From Polytrichum commune (lineage: Eukaryota > Streptophyta > Polytrichopsida > Polytrichales > Polytrichaceae), in assembly GCA_950295325.1 (NCBI GenBank), contig OX485806.1, forward strand, positions 6,386,001 to 6,450,000: 64,000 nucleotides of DNA, written 5' to 3'. Numbering within the stretch: the stretch's first letter is position 1; each line of letters opens with the position of its first letter. Both the position numbers and the translations under genes were made by a program. Below the pieces are notes generated by a model that was not told the origin of the DNA, did no database searches, and saw only the letters and a list, made by a program, of their open reading frames with translations. Shown here piece by piece: positions 10,481-21,997 of this stretch.

Positions 10481-11441
10481 TGCAAAATTTGCATGAAAAT
10501 CAATGGTGTTTATTTTGACAAAAGTGAATATTGTTTATGATGTTCTTGTAAATATGGCCTTTGTTCTCACATCAACCGTTCAATTTAAATTCCAGACATT
10601 CCCTAAAAAATTTAGAAATTCTTTGCATATATGTAGTTAGCAACATGGGATAATATACATAATCCAATTGCAAGGTGTTTAGCCCATTACGGTTTGCACA
10701 TTTTGGTGTGAGAATTTATGGAGGTACTCAATTCTTGAGTTGTTCCCATCTAGTGGATCACACATGCATTTCACTTAATTCCCAAGTGAATTCGATTAAT
10801 CAAAGATATGGTTTTTTGGGAGTAAGACATGACCTTACCATATGCACCTCTTTCTTCAAACGAAAATCCAAAGAGTATTTGATGCCTATATTTACCCGAA
10901 TACAATTCTTCTTCCGTGTTTTGAGACCCTATGGATATATCCCACTTTAACCTCAAAATTTGCTCATGAAATTTCCACAACCAACATTAAGTGAAATGAA
11001 CCCAAAACAATGCTTTCATGGGCTTGGGAAGTAAGGGGTTGATTATTATAAAGATGACGTCATGCTAATGGAAGTGAGGAGTTAGTTGGGAGGCTTTTAA
11101 TTATGAAGAATTCAATTTTCATCTTATACTATAAGTTTGATGGAAATTTGTCTATATGCTACACTTAACACACCAATTAGTGAGGGTGGTACTAATTCAA
11201 GTCACTTGCACAATCTAGCCAAATCTCAAAGTTACTTAGGGTTGAAGTTGCTACTGAGTGACACTAAATTTATGAAGAAGGTAAATTCTATGCTAATTTT
11301 CCATAGGTTTCAAGAAAATTAATGCATGTTTGTGATTAGTGCATACCGCATGCTTGTCAATGAATAATGCCAAGTGTTAACGCTTTTAGTGATTAGTGCC
11401 ATAACGCTAAGTGTTGAGATGAACAATGATTCCTATATCTT
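10481..11441. other. AT-rich spacer, nothing recognised
   Basis: No supportable gene or structured repeat. Short ORFs here are unremarkable. Confidence 0.5.
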
Positions 11442-11445
11442 TTAC

Positions 11446-11993
11446 AGGTTGTTTACATCATGGACCATGAAGTCGTCCTAGGGCCATGTAAAATCTATGA
11501 CTGGATGTTGAACTCGTTCCGGGACAACTTCCGTTTACACCAAGGGAACAATGCTAGAGTGACCATGGAGTTTGAGGTCCCCAAAAGGCATATTTTAAGG
11601 CCTACATTATCCACTGACATGGTCCAACGGGTTTTGCGGTGGGAGAGGCAAAAAAGGTGCTCTAGTAGAAAATAACAAGGGCTCATGGCAAAACAATGAT
11701 GTTATCTTTTTTTTTTAATGAAATATTTTTGTGGGGAAGAGAAGAAGAAGACAAGAAAAGAAGAAGAGAATGGTCAAACTTGATTTTTTTTTTTTCAAAA
11801 CTTCCCTTTTTGGGCGTGTATTAAAAAAATCAGCACATTCACTTTTGATGCATGGTCATTCCTCTTGGTCCACATTTGGTTTACACCTAATGAGGGGTTC
11901 AAAGACTTTATAAATTGATTGTTTAAGAAATTGGACCATGGGAAAAGACCATTTGCCATGGTTCGATTTCACGGTCCATGGTGTAAATTGGCC
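11446..11993. mobile_element. MITE with GTTTACACC-type ends, copy 1
   Basis: The left end GGTTGTTTACATCATGGACC pairs with the right end CACGGTCCATGGTGTAAATT. The interior matches the inverted complement of the element at 41,662-42,217 nearly throughout. Shared blocks include GACCATGGAGTTTGAGGTCC, TATTTTAAGGCCTACATTAT, an A/T homopolymer block and CATGGTCATTCCTCTTGGTC. No coding capacity is credible. The target duplication is not clear in this copy, so the exact ends are approximate. Confidence 0.75.
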
Positions 11994-12515
11994 CTCGGTC
12001 ACAATAATTTCATAGCATTTCAAGGAATTTCATATCACCTTCACCACTAATTTCCCACCTTCACTAATAGGTATATTTGGTGTAGTATAGCTATAGCACT
12101 AGCAATGCCACATGGGTGCATCTATATTATAATTGCACTTTGCAGTGTGTAGTAGGCTGACGGATGGGTTCATTAATTGATTGGCATGGATCCTCTTAGA
12201 GGCGGCTCCCTGCTTTCATTCAAACCCTCAAACCTATACTTAGCCCAATGAACGACATAAGCATATTGGATTATATAGAGTATCTCCTAATGTCAGCCTG
12301 ATTATTTGCCTAAGCACCCTGGTTTAGAAAGAATCATGTAAACCCAAGCCACTAAGCAATGGATTTGAATGCCCGGGTTGCCATTTTGTAAGTGAATCCG
12401 GAGTCTAGAACTTCGGTATGTGTTATTAATAGGTCACTGCAAGCAGACAGCCAAAGGCTGGCAAAATAACTGTAGAAAGGTCACTTGTTTTGTGGGTTGA
12501 GTCGGCTCAAGATAT
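11994..12515. other. Spacer, nothing recognised
   Basis: Mixed-composition DNA without a supportable gene. Confidence 0.45.
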
Positions 12516-12830
12516 TACTTAAGATGTTGGCCACGTGCTTAAGATGAGGAAAGGGCAGACCGTAACAAAAAATCTTCATTGTGGGCCTTATGTGTTTCAC
12601 CCACACGACTGCCCGGGAAGTTTTTGGGCATATATAGTCGGTCAAGATCCTAGTGATTTTAAATCCAGCCCGTTACATGTTGACATCTTCCGGTGTTGCT
12701 TTCATTCATTTGAGGTATATTCTAGTATAGATTCTTCTAAAAGGATCGGTAATTCTCCTGAAGTCTCGAACTTCAACTGGTTGTTTCTCAAACTCAACTG
12801 GTTCATTTGTAACTAATTGCCAGGTCTCCC
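12516..12830. repeat. Dispersed repeat D, copy 1
   Basis: Shares the ordered blocks GGGCCTTATGTG, CAAGATCCTAGTG, TTACATGTTGACATCTT, TTTCTCAAACTCAACTGGTT and CATTTGTAACTA with 28,310-28,490 (same orientation) and 35,185-35,400 (inverted). A fragment is at 38,640-38,690. Its class is unknown. It may be the end of a non-autonomous transposon. Confidence 0.6.
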
Positions 12831-12847
12831 CGGACATGGGCCCACAC

Positions 12848-13965
12848 ACTTCAAAAAAAGGTGGATGTTAAATTCCCCCCTACGTACTTTTAGGGAGAGG
12901 GGTCTAGGTTGGGATAAGGTTTGGGCCTTGCAACTCGCAACCCCTCGGGCAACCCTCGACAAAGATTTGATTTTTGTTTTAACCCGACCAAATAACATTG
13001 CCCGCCCTGCCCAACTTTAAGAAGAATAATTTGTCCTTGCATTCTTGAAGGCCACTTGTCCACGAAACCCGTGTCGAGTGCACCTTCATAACATGATTTA
13101 GATGAGTTTGTACGTTGGGTGGGGCCACGAATAAGCCAAATTTTATTCGTAATTATACTTTGTTTAATCTCGTAGTAGAGCACTGCACTAGCATATTCAG
13201 GCTGAAAACCTTGGGTGAAACAATGTATTGGTATTATTAGAATGGAAAGGTTGGTAGCAACTAAATAATGTTATGTCACCTTAGCCACCTCGAATCCAAT
13301 ATATATGTTGACTTCCACTTAGTAAATAAGCAATTGACTAGGATTTCATTTCCAAAGGGAAATTGTCAATAAAGCATGTAATTAACTTGGAAGGTACATA
13401 TATTAAAAAAGAGTCCTCATTAGCATTGAAATTTCATTAGTTTGAATGTGTATGACAATTTACTTGTGAAATTCATGTGAAGATTAATTAAAATTTTAGA
13501 AAACATATTAGCTAAAATCAACACATTATTTGTAAGTTCACTATGAAAATCACAAAGGCTAAATCACAAAAATCATAACCTCAATGCTAACGAGGGGCTT
13601 TTTTTTTTTTTTTTTTTTATAAATATATGTAACTTCCAAGTTAATTACTTGCTTTACTGATGGTTTCCCTTCGGAAATGAAATACTAGTCAATTGCTTAC
13701 TTACTAAGTTGAAGTGAGATAGTGGATTTTGGACCTTGAAAGTGAGATGCACTTAATATGGGTTTTGTGGACAAGCGACCTTCAAGAATGCAATGGCAAG
13801 TTATTTTGAGGTCGGGTTGAGTGGGCAACATTTTTTGGTCGGGTTTAAAAATAATTGAAAGTTTTGTTAGCGGTTGCGGGTCATGGGGCCCATGCCTCAT
13901 CCCAACCTAGACCTCCTCCCCCTAAAAGTTCGTAGGGGGAGGTTTAACGTCCATCCTTAGAAAAT
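12848..13965. mobile_element. 1.1-kb foldback (long inverted-repeat) element
   Basis: The left arm (about 12,848-13,090 plus 13,300-13,440) is complementary to the right arm (about 13,575-13,965). Matching landmarks are CTAGGTTGGGAT, TTGCATTCTTGAAGG, CTTGTCCAC, AAGCAATTGACTAG and GTAATTAACTTGGAAG. The left arm has about 200 extra bases (13,090-13,300) that the right arm lacks. The loop is about 130 bp. A T18 run lies at about 13,601-13,618. There is no coding capacity. The arms have diverged by point changes but pair over several hundred bases, so a transcript would form a long double strand. Confidence 0.85.
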
Positions 13966-15152
13966 GATAGAGTTGTCTACATTGTTATATGACATGAGTA
14001 GGTTGCTTTTGTATAGGTTGCAACCTCTTTACTCATGCTAACTATCTTGGGTCAAAATCATCAAATTACACAAAATTATATATTGTTATTCATATGTAAA
14101 TCAACAAAAGTAAAAAAATGTATATTGTAATTTGTTACCAACTTGTTAGTTTGATAATAAATATTCAAAATAGTGTGGAATGTTGAAAAATTAGCATGGG
14201 GCAACCTAATTGTACATAGTAATTGTAGAAACAATATTGTGGTGTTGGTGTTCAAATGCTTGTAACCATTGAAATACAACATCACCTTGCTTCTGAGGGG
14301 ATTGTGAACCTCTCTTAACCCATGTTATCTGCATGGGTTTTGTGTGTGTTTCAAGATAAAAAAATGAGGTTTGAAAGCTTGCTTTATGAAAAAGTTATGA
14401 AGAAAAAATGTTGACACAAAGTTGAAGAACATATCCATAAAGCCGGACCTTCTATATAAAATCATTGCTTTTGTGTAAGCATTTTCAAGGCCAAAAGTTA
14501 AGAAAAGATTAATAAAATGGAGATGAAGCTAGTTTGTCTTGATATTTTGTGGATATGTTCACCTTATGAAGAAGTCTTATGACATGTTCGAAAACACATA
14601 AAAGCATATGATCATTGTATGTGTGGAATGTGAACAACTTTTGTTAATAAAATCATAAAACTTGTCATTCAAATAATCAAAGATGATGTTCATAATCATC
14701 TTGGTGATACACATGCCAAATTTGAAACAAAATTGATACACTTTACATCCTTTATGAATCGCTTAAGTTCACTGCTTTAAATATTCATAGGAGTCTGGAA
14801 CCTGACTCGAGGGAACATGAACTTGGTGATAAAAAAGTGGGACTTGTAGACCTGAAAGTCTTCCAAAAAGATCATACTATTTTTCACATTTGATCGCCAA
14901 TGATCAATGTACAAATTTGCACTTCAACTTTGCAGAGAGTGTTGATATTCAAGAAAAATTAATTGTATTGCACCCAGATTGGGTAGTTGAAACTGTGTAT
15001 CACTATAAAAAAAATATTGATCACCCTAATCTACTTGTACAAAACCGATCAATCTGCTGCGACTTCTACAATAATCATGAAGTGAGCTTGGTAAATTCCA
15101 ACTGCACCAAGTGGCTAGCTGAAATGTTATGAAAGTCGGATCCCAGACCAGG
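13966..15152. other. Downstream flank of the MYB gene, no gene recognised
   Basis: AT-rich DNA. The open frame near 14,890-15,132 lacks an in-frame ATG at its start and has no recognisable content. No canonical AATAAA is seen on the minus strand directly after the MYB stop codon. Confidence 0.45.
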
Positions 15153-17085
15153 CTACAAGATTGTCCGACCTAAACCGATGGACTCGAAACTGAGGAGTTT
15201 GTTTTGATCAGTATGAAGTCCCCGGCACCAGAACTCGAAATGCGGGATTTGGCTCAGATTGTTGGAAATTCCAAACTCCATAACTGGCCTATCTGCAAGC
15301 GGTTCGAGCTCCGGGAGGAAGTTGCACTGATCCGGTGCTAATTGGTGTAGACCGGCCTCCGCCATAGCTGCCTGCTGGCGTTGCCAAAAAGTAGTCACCT
15401 CCGAAACAGCCATGTCGCTTAGAACCATTTTCTGATCATCAGACTCATGATGATGGAGCTCCTCATGGTGAATGGGTGCAGGCATAAAGACTGGCTCAGA
15501 AGCAGCAACAATAGTACTGCCTCCTGGGCTTCTGGAATTCGAAGAGACACTGGTTGGGGAGTTATATTGATCCACCGAGAAAACATTGTCGACTGATTCC
15601 TGAAACAATTCCGAACTTGACCTCTGCATCTGTTCCGCAGCATCCATATCCTCACAGTGGCCAACTGATTGAAAACTGCTCGATGAATGCTGGGTTGATG
15701 AGCAGGGTGACTCCTGGCGTCCGGTGTGATCAGTGGACACATGACTCTCGGTTAAGCAGGTTTGCAGATTCGGGGATGCTGGTTGCAGGGAGGAATCCCA
15801 ATCTTGCAGAAACTTTTGGAGGTCAACAGGGTTAATGCAGGAAGGGATAGATGTGCTCATACGCTCCTCCAAATTGTCCCTAAAGTTCATGGCCTCGGTC
15901 CCAACATCTACGGGGTGGGTAGATGCACCACTGTCAGCAGTTGCACCATCTACACCTATCCTAGGTACTGGGAGAAGGCCCTTGACATCCTCCACCACAC
16001 CGAAGCTGGGATTCCAGGGGCTTGCATACAAATCATTGGTGATGGTGCTGACAGAATTACTTGACAGTAGATGCAGGTTGGTGGAGGCTAGCCTAGCCTC
16101 CGCCTCCGCTCGAACGCAGTCCCATTGGGACATGTGGGTGAGGTAATTGGAGGATGCTGAGCCAGCTGGTGCTCCCAGTTTCCACTCTGAGTCTATAACC
16201 AAGCTGCGGCAGCGAGGAGCATCTTGAAAATGAAGTAGACCATGATGGTAATGCTGCTGGGTTTGTAGGGTTAGGGGTGATGCCTGGTGGGTCACTGGAT
16301 CGATGCCCATTCGGAGAAGGCGCTTCTTCAGGTGCGTGTTCCAGTAGTTCTTTATCTCGTTGTCAGTGCGCCGTGGGAGGTGGCTGGCAATTGCTGACCA
16401 CCGATTGCCCAGCAAGGCGTGCAGGTGGATGATCGTCTGCTCCTCTTCAGGGGAGAATCGGCCGCGCTTGATGTCAGGCCGCAGGTAATTTGTCCACCTC
16501 AGTCTGCAGCTCTTGCCACACCTCGACAGACCTGAACAAGAACATTTGATAGTTTCTGATCAGCACTAAGTAGGATGAATCTGCAGATGAAAGAGAAGAT
16601 GTGAAACATGCATCCTTCCGATGGTTGTTGGCACTGACCCATCAGCAGCCCCCTAGTCCTCCCTGTGTATGGGGTTGATCCAAACAACCTAGAATTGGTA
16701 GCATGAGAATGGGCATGAGGAACTCTGTAATTGGAATAGAAACTTGAGGCACAAGGTATCAGCAAGCGAAGGGAGCTATATAGAAGAGGCATAAGAGGAG
16801 AGCAGAAGAGATCATCTTCTTCTTCATAGTGCTTGATTGGGTGCGTGGTTCATGTCACTAAGAAGGCTCCAAGAATGCTACCACCCCCTATAAGCCTCCA
16901 ACATCATGCCAATTCATGAAAAACTTGGATGGATATGAATCGTGCATACCAGCTTGTTGAGGCAGAGAGCGCCAGCTGCCGTGGCCGTGCCTCTGAATGT
17001 AATCCATGAGCTTCTGATCCTCATCTGGCGTCCACGGCCCCTTCTTCAGGCCCATGTTCTCGTCGCAGCAGGGAGCTCTCCCCAT
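15153..17085 (-). CDS. R2R3-MYB transcription factor, subgroup 9 (MIXTA-like), two exons
   Basis: Nuclear DNA-binding regulator. Exon 1 is 17085-16950 and exon 2 is 16531-15153. The 418-bp intron (GT at 16949-16948, AG at 16533-16532) lies at the canonical first R2R3-MYB position. The spliced frame gives 504 residues. It starts [21 protein letters not shown]2 has Trp18, Trp38 and Trp58; R3 has Phe71, Trp90 and Trp109. The R3 end and linker [12 protein letters not shown], and the block [17 protein letters not shown] at about residues 179-195, match the subgroup 9 signature (QWESARLEAEARL). That places it with the MIXTA/MYB16/MYB106 group, known for epidermal cell outgrowth and cuticle control. 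The C-terminal half is Ser/Gln-rich without a recognised domain. A second intron, often present inside R3, is absent. Family call is firm; the exact role is inferred. Confidence 0.95.
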
Positions 17086-17554
17086 ACCTGCTGATCGATG
17101 AACGCTCTCCCTAACCCGCTACCAAAAATCTCCACCGAACTGCTCTAAGCCGGTTTACGACACTACACAATCACCGACTACAAAACTCTTTTCCCCACGC
17201 ACAAGGACTGATCTAAGCTAATCACAATGATCAACCCCGGCAGCGATGACTTACTGCCTTCCAGATTCCTGTAAGGAAGTACGTGTCCTTCACGAAGGCA
17301 CACACATGCCAACTGATCGAGTTCGATGGGTCTCAGAAACTCCAATTGCTAATGACTTGCAGTAAGCCCAAGTTCGTAAGATCGAAGTAATAATCTTGAG
17401 ACTACACAATCACACACCGAGCAGAGATTCAGAGAAAACCACGAAATCAGATGAGACTGGAGTGGCTCATCGGTGTGCGGGTTAATTAAATAAGTAGAGT
17501 GAGCTTGATTCTGGAGAGTGGACGAGTGGATGAAGTTATAACTTGCTTGTGCTG

Positions 17555-17561
17555 TTTTATA
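17555..17561 (-). promoter_or_regulatory. Candidate TATA box of the MYB gene
   Basis: The minus strand reads CTATAAAAC, a good TATA match, 470 bp upstream of the MYB start codon. Transcription starting about 30 bp downstream would leave a 5' leader of roughly 440 nt, which is plausible. No ORF-based evidence supports it, only the motif and its position. Confidence 0.45.
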
Positions 17562-17669
17562 GCTTCTGACTTTTGGGCCGGGCTGCCCGTGAAAAAATAG
17601 CAAGGCCCGGGGATCCTGCAGGCCCACCAAGGTGTGTGCAGTATTCCCAAGACGGCTGAATGCGTCACC

Positions 17670-18836
17670 TAACTTTAATGATGAATATTTATGAGAGACA
17701 ATTGTCTTTTCCTCCCATGCATTTCGACCTGTAGAATTTGAGCGAGATTTGCAAAACCTTCACCAATCATTCATTCGAGGAGGATCAATGATGGCGGTGG
17801 GTTTCAAACGTTAGGGCCCAACACCAAAGCCCAACTTCGAAATCAAGCACTCCTAGTTGTCAAGAGAAGTAATTTGGTGATAGGAATTTAGATTTGTAGG
17901 GTTAGGGTCCATTATAACAAGAAAAAATGAAGTGGCGATGATGTGGCATCACTTTCCTATCAAAACTTGGCGGTTTCCACTCAAAGAACTACTTTTTAGA
18001 TTTGAGACACCATTCTTTGAGCATGGGTATGATATTAAGTTGGAGAGTAAGGTCCATCAAGGGGGGGGGGGCTAGACTGGGTCATCATGTTTCTAAGTTT
18101 GTCCTAGACCTTGTTGTGTTTAACCCACCAAAATATGTACATACACACACACACAAACAATTCAAGTTTCAATGGTCATGGCCTAGTGTTGTGGCCACTT
18201 CAAGCAATTTTTGTTGTATGGAATCATGTGATTGTTTGAATGCGTTGTTTAGTTTCTAAGGAATGTGGGCGGATTGTAGTTCATGGCAACTACCATGCAT
18301 GGATGAAGTGAAACATGTTCCTTCCTCCCTTTGATCATTTGAATAGGACTGATTTGGTTTTTTATGATACGAAATGGTTGATTCAGAAGGTTCAACGTGT
18401 GCTTTAGGATGTGCTCATTGCCAATTATCGTAGGATTGCTTGGCATGAAAGCTTTGAAGTATGAAAACGCTCCAAATGTGGCTAAGGAGGATGTGTTGAA
18501 GGTATTCGACTCCATGTGTGAAGGAATTTATTGCTTATAGGAGTCGAACGTGATTGTTTGGATGGTTCAATTGGTCATGGGTATTATTCCTTGATTTTGC
18601 CTCAATTTCCTTTGTGGGGTGTTTGGGTTGTATTTGTGGTTCTTTTTGAATTCGTTTGATTTGCACCAAAAATATATCAAATACTAAAAACCCTCCCAAG
18701 TATGTTGATGATTCATTCTAAACATGTGCCCTAAGACGAAATATTGATCTTTAAACTTGATTGAGGGGCCAAATTAGCTAAAACAATTATACCCATGCTA
18801 TGTAATATTTCTTTACATGTTTACCCTCCCATGTGG
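17670..18836. other. Upstream flank of the MYB gene
   Basis: No further gene seen. A G10 tract lies at about 18,061-18,070 and a short CA run at about 18,139-18,153. The region may hold distal MYB regulatory DNA, but nothing specific can be pointed to. Confidence 0.4.
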
Positions 18837-18838
18837 TA

Positions 18839-19161
18839 CATTGAACAATCCTATTAGCGTGGGTGCAAAATAATTGTGAAAATAATTGATGTGGGCCGCA
18901 CTAATTGTCTAGTTAGGGTGGAAAGAATGAGGACTGAAGACCCTAGAACTTACCCTATGTCAAATTCTTGGAGACTTCGCACCAACACCTTGAATGTTAG
19001 TGCAAGGACAAAAGTAGCAGAAAACAATATAACCACCCATATCAATCGCCTAGGAGAAAAGAATAATGTGGGCCAGACTAATTTGAAACTAGAAATTTGG
19101 CATGGGTTGAAAATTAATGTGGGTTCTAAAGAATGGCCCAAATTAATAGGACTATTTAGTG
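18839..19161. mobile_element. 323-bp MITE, CACTAAAT-type ends, TA duplication, copy 1
   Basis: The left end CATTGAACAATCCTATTAG and the right end CTATTTAGTG (inverse CACTAAATAGTCCTATTA) are imperfect inverted repeats. TA flanks each side (18837-18838 and 19162-19163). The interior is homologous, in reverse orientation, to the element at 34,797-35,167 (for example ATTGATGTGG and GTCTAGTTAG). The ends begin CACTA as in CACTA elements, but the 2-bp TA flank points to a mariner-type target. The ORF that spans it is incidental. Confidence 0.7.
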
Positions 19162-19163
19162 TA

Positions 19164-19610
19164 CTTGTCAAGAAACTTTATCCTATGTGAGTCTTACGCG
19201 GTCAAATCTATAATGGACTCCTATATTATTGGAATATGGCCAGTTTTCTAGTTAAGAATATATATATACACACCGGAAAAATATGTGTTATGAGAGGAAA
19301 TTTACACCATCTTATCAAAACACATCAATTAGTGTAGTGTTAGAAACCTTTTGAACTCTTGACAACGGTGCACGGAGTTCAAATGAAACAAAACTCTAGT
19401 CCATTGGAATTCTCAAAAATTCGCTAACGATAACCATCTAAAGCTTGGCAATTCTAATAATAGACATATACACGAAGCGCTGACATCTTAGTGGCGGTTT
19501 TAGCACCCTCTACCTTCGGTATGCAACAAGAAAACATTACACAAATTCGTGCAACTAGGTTGCACTTGTGAACAAGTTCCCTCTTCACGCATGAAACTTA
19601 CCTTGGGTCA
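19164..19610. other. Spacer, nothing recognised
   Basis: AT-rich DNA with a short TA/CA-rich stretch near 19,260-19,275. No gene seen. Confidence 0.45.
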
Positions 19611-19625
19611 AGACCATGTCACCAA

Positions 19626-19825
19626 TTGGTCCGAGATGACCTTAAACTACCGGATGATGGTGGAGAGATACCCAAATCTCAAGGAAGAGGTTGGCGGTTT
19701 GAATCCCGGCTGTGAAATCTCCTCTCTACTTGACGGAAAACTTGCCAGGTGGTCAACTGCCTCCTGTGCTTTGGCGTTGGCCTGTCGGCCTTCTGTCTCA
19801 AAAAAAGAAAAAGAAAAAGAAAAAA
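19626..19825 (+). mobile_element. tRNA-type SINE, copy 2
   Basis: The body starts near GGTCCGAGATGACCTTAAAC, contains GGCGGTTTGAATCCCGGC (one base from a pol III B box), and ends in an A-rich tail of AAAGA units. It is flanked by 15-bp direct repeats with one mismatch, agaccatgtcaccaa (19611-19625) and agaccaggtcaccaa (19826-19840). The A box is not obvious. Sequence is shared with the copy at 8,988-9,223. Its length (about 200 bp), A-rich tail and long duplications are typical of LINE-mobilised SINEs. Confidence 0.88.
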
Positions 19826-19840
19826 AGACCAGGTCACCAA

Positions 19841-20493
19841 ACGTAATCAACATATTTTATTACTGTGGTAAACATATCCAAAATAGTGTGGAATGTCAAT
19901 AAACTAGAGAAAGAGGGGGGGAGCCTCATTGCCACATATGAGTAGTAGTGTAGTGTAGGTAACACTGCACTGTCTGGGTATTTTTGCAAAAGGAATATAG
20001 TGTAATAATGGGTGGGGGTTAGCTAGGCGTTCTTGTTTGCAAATCAGGGCAATTAAAATTTCACTGATTGGGTAGGTGTAATAAGTGTGCAAGCGGGCAG
20101 CAGGCTAGGAGGAGTAACTGGAAAGCGCCGCCTCTCCAAGCACCTACCTAGACTCCTATGCAATTTTCTATTCATGATTCGGCTCTGAAGGAGCTTAAAA
20201 TACTACTTGTCTTTGCTACACCTTAATTTGGCAGATTGTGGGAGTTATGAGCTTCACATATATATACATGAGGCTCATCCCTCTGCACTTGCATTGAGTG
20301 CCGTCCCCTTTGTCCAGATTTCATTCTTCGATGGAGAAAAAAAGATCTGGTGATGTGGCATACACCGATAGGTCCGTGCAAATGACATGTGCAACGAGGC
20401 CCACTTCGACGCTTTTGCTCATAGAGGAGGCGGCTCACGAGGTTTGGGAAGAAGGAAGTGATTGGGTGAATTTTGTTGTTCTCGGGACCGTTT
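19841..20493. other. Spacer with no convincing gene
   Basis: Contains a TATATATACATG motif at about 20,259 and a 67-codon open frame (20,298-20,501) of slightly higher GC content. I recognise no domain in it and do not annotate a gene. Confidence 0.35.
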
Positions 20494-20802
20494 TACACTA
20501 AGGTAAGTGTACCTAAACACGACGAAATAAGCGTTGAGGAAGTGTCGAACGTTAGTGTGTCAAATTCATACCATTTTTCTTTTTGTGCAAGATCAAGGGA
20601 TTCCAATGAAGTAAAGAATGCATCGTTTGGACACCGTGTGCGGAAGTTATAAGGTTTGAAGTTTCGTTTGTAAGAAACCTAAAACCAACACCTCTATCAT
20701 GTGTGCAGGTTACATATATCTTTGCGATCATTATGTGCCTATTCTACGAGACTTTTAGGTGTCGGTTTTAGGTCAGGTGTTGGATTTGGTATACTTACCT
20801 TG
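20494..20802. repeat. Imperfect inverted-repeat element, about 310 bp
   Basis: The left AAGGTAAGTGTACC pairs with the right GGTATACTTACCTTG. An inner block CCTAAAACCAACACC pairs with GGTGTCGGTTTTAGG. This looks like an old MITE, but no target duplication could be fixed, so the ends are approximate. Confidence 0.4.
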
Positions 20803-21780
20803 ACAAATGCTATTGCATGAGCAAGCCTACTCATGAAACGAGCATTGCTTATCCATGGAAAACCTCCCGCAACCAACTTTTTAGTTTCCTCTACCCGTAA
20901 TTTATTTATTTTATGTATGAGTAATTTATTAGGGCAATTCATGCAACCCATTAAAAAAATGCTTGCTTGTGAAAATTTTAAGGTTATATAACTTGAATTC
21001 TTCTTTAAGATATCTCACTTGATATCATTTCAAAGTGAGGGTAAAGAATCTCTCTCTCTCTCTCTCTCTCTCAACAATGTTGCTAGAGTAAACAAGAAAC
21101 CAACTTACGAAGGAACTAAAAATTTTAATGTTTTGAAAGAAGATGAACAAATCAGGTAAGAATATCATCTTCAAAAATTGGAGCTTTCCTTTACTTACGC
21201 CACAATCCACTTTGAATAGTCAAGTTGAGAAATGGTCTGGCCCAAACAAGTACTTATGTGTTTAATAATTGTCAAGTTCTTGAACATTTGATTTTGTGTA
21301 ATCTCAATGTGCATTTACAACCAATCTCCGCAATAAGTTCAAGAGTTCACATGGATGAAGGTCTTTACTCACAACTATTCCTGTATTAGTCTTATTTTTT
21401 TATGTAAAATTGCCCTTTAAATTTTAGTACACAACCTTGCAAAGAAATTTGGAGGTCATGAATTCACAAGGGAAAAAGTAAACCACGCTAATAACTTGCA
21501 ATTGACAACATGTAAGTAGCATGTTTTTCAATGGTAACATTTCACTAGCTTTGTGAATTAATTTTGAAGGCCCCTCGAAGGCCATGCAATATAGAACCCC
21601 AAATTACCAAGGGAGGACACCACATCACTCACCAACCAAACGATATCTACCCAATTGACCTCCTTTTGGCCAACATGCAAAACAAGGGAAAAACAAATAT
21701 TTTGTTCAATGTAATAAAATATCTCATCTCTTACATCAATTACTGAGAAGTGGATGGTATTTTATTGTATTCTTTAGTTA
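20803..21780. other. AT-rich spacer with (TC)n
   Basis: A perfect (TC)12 microsatellite lies at 21,049-21,072. Nothing else is recognised. Confidence 0.5.
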
Positions 21781-21997
21781 CACCGTTTATGGTCTTTAGT
21801 CTCACTTACTATTCAGAGTTACATTGTGCTATAACTTTTTACTATATATCAAAAAATTTACCAACAAAGGTCAAATTGGTTGTTTGGATACTATAGATAA
21901 TTAACATCTATGATTGGTAAACATTTATACTAATAATAAAATGTTATAGTAATATATAACTCCAAATAGTAAGTGACACTAAATATCATAAATGGTG
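21781..21997. mobile_element. 217-bp MITE, CACCATTTATGG-type ends
   Basis: The left end CACCGTTTATGGTCTTTAGT and the inverted right end CACCATTTATGATATTTAGT are near-identical over about 45 bp, continuing into CTCACTTACTATT. The left flank is TA; the right flank is TG, presumably a mutated TA. The same termini bound the larger element at 54,543-55,465. Confidence 0.75.

Noticed and set aside
14890..15132. 80-codon open frame downstream of the MYB gene
   Set aside because: It begins at TTG without a supporting ATG, has no recognisable motif and lies in AT-rich spacer.
15419..16146. Overlapping frames within the MYB second exon
   Set aside because: Shadows of the GC-rich MYB coding sequence, whose frame is confirmed by the R2R3 and subgroup 9 motifs.
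18876..19190. 104-codon plus-strand frame
   Set aside because: It coincides with a MITE (18,839-19,161) and extends across its right end.
20298..20501. 67-codon frame after a TATATATA motif
   Set aside because: Short, no domain, and no splice or homologue support.
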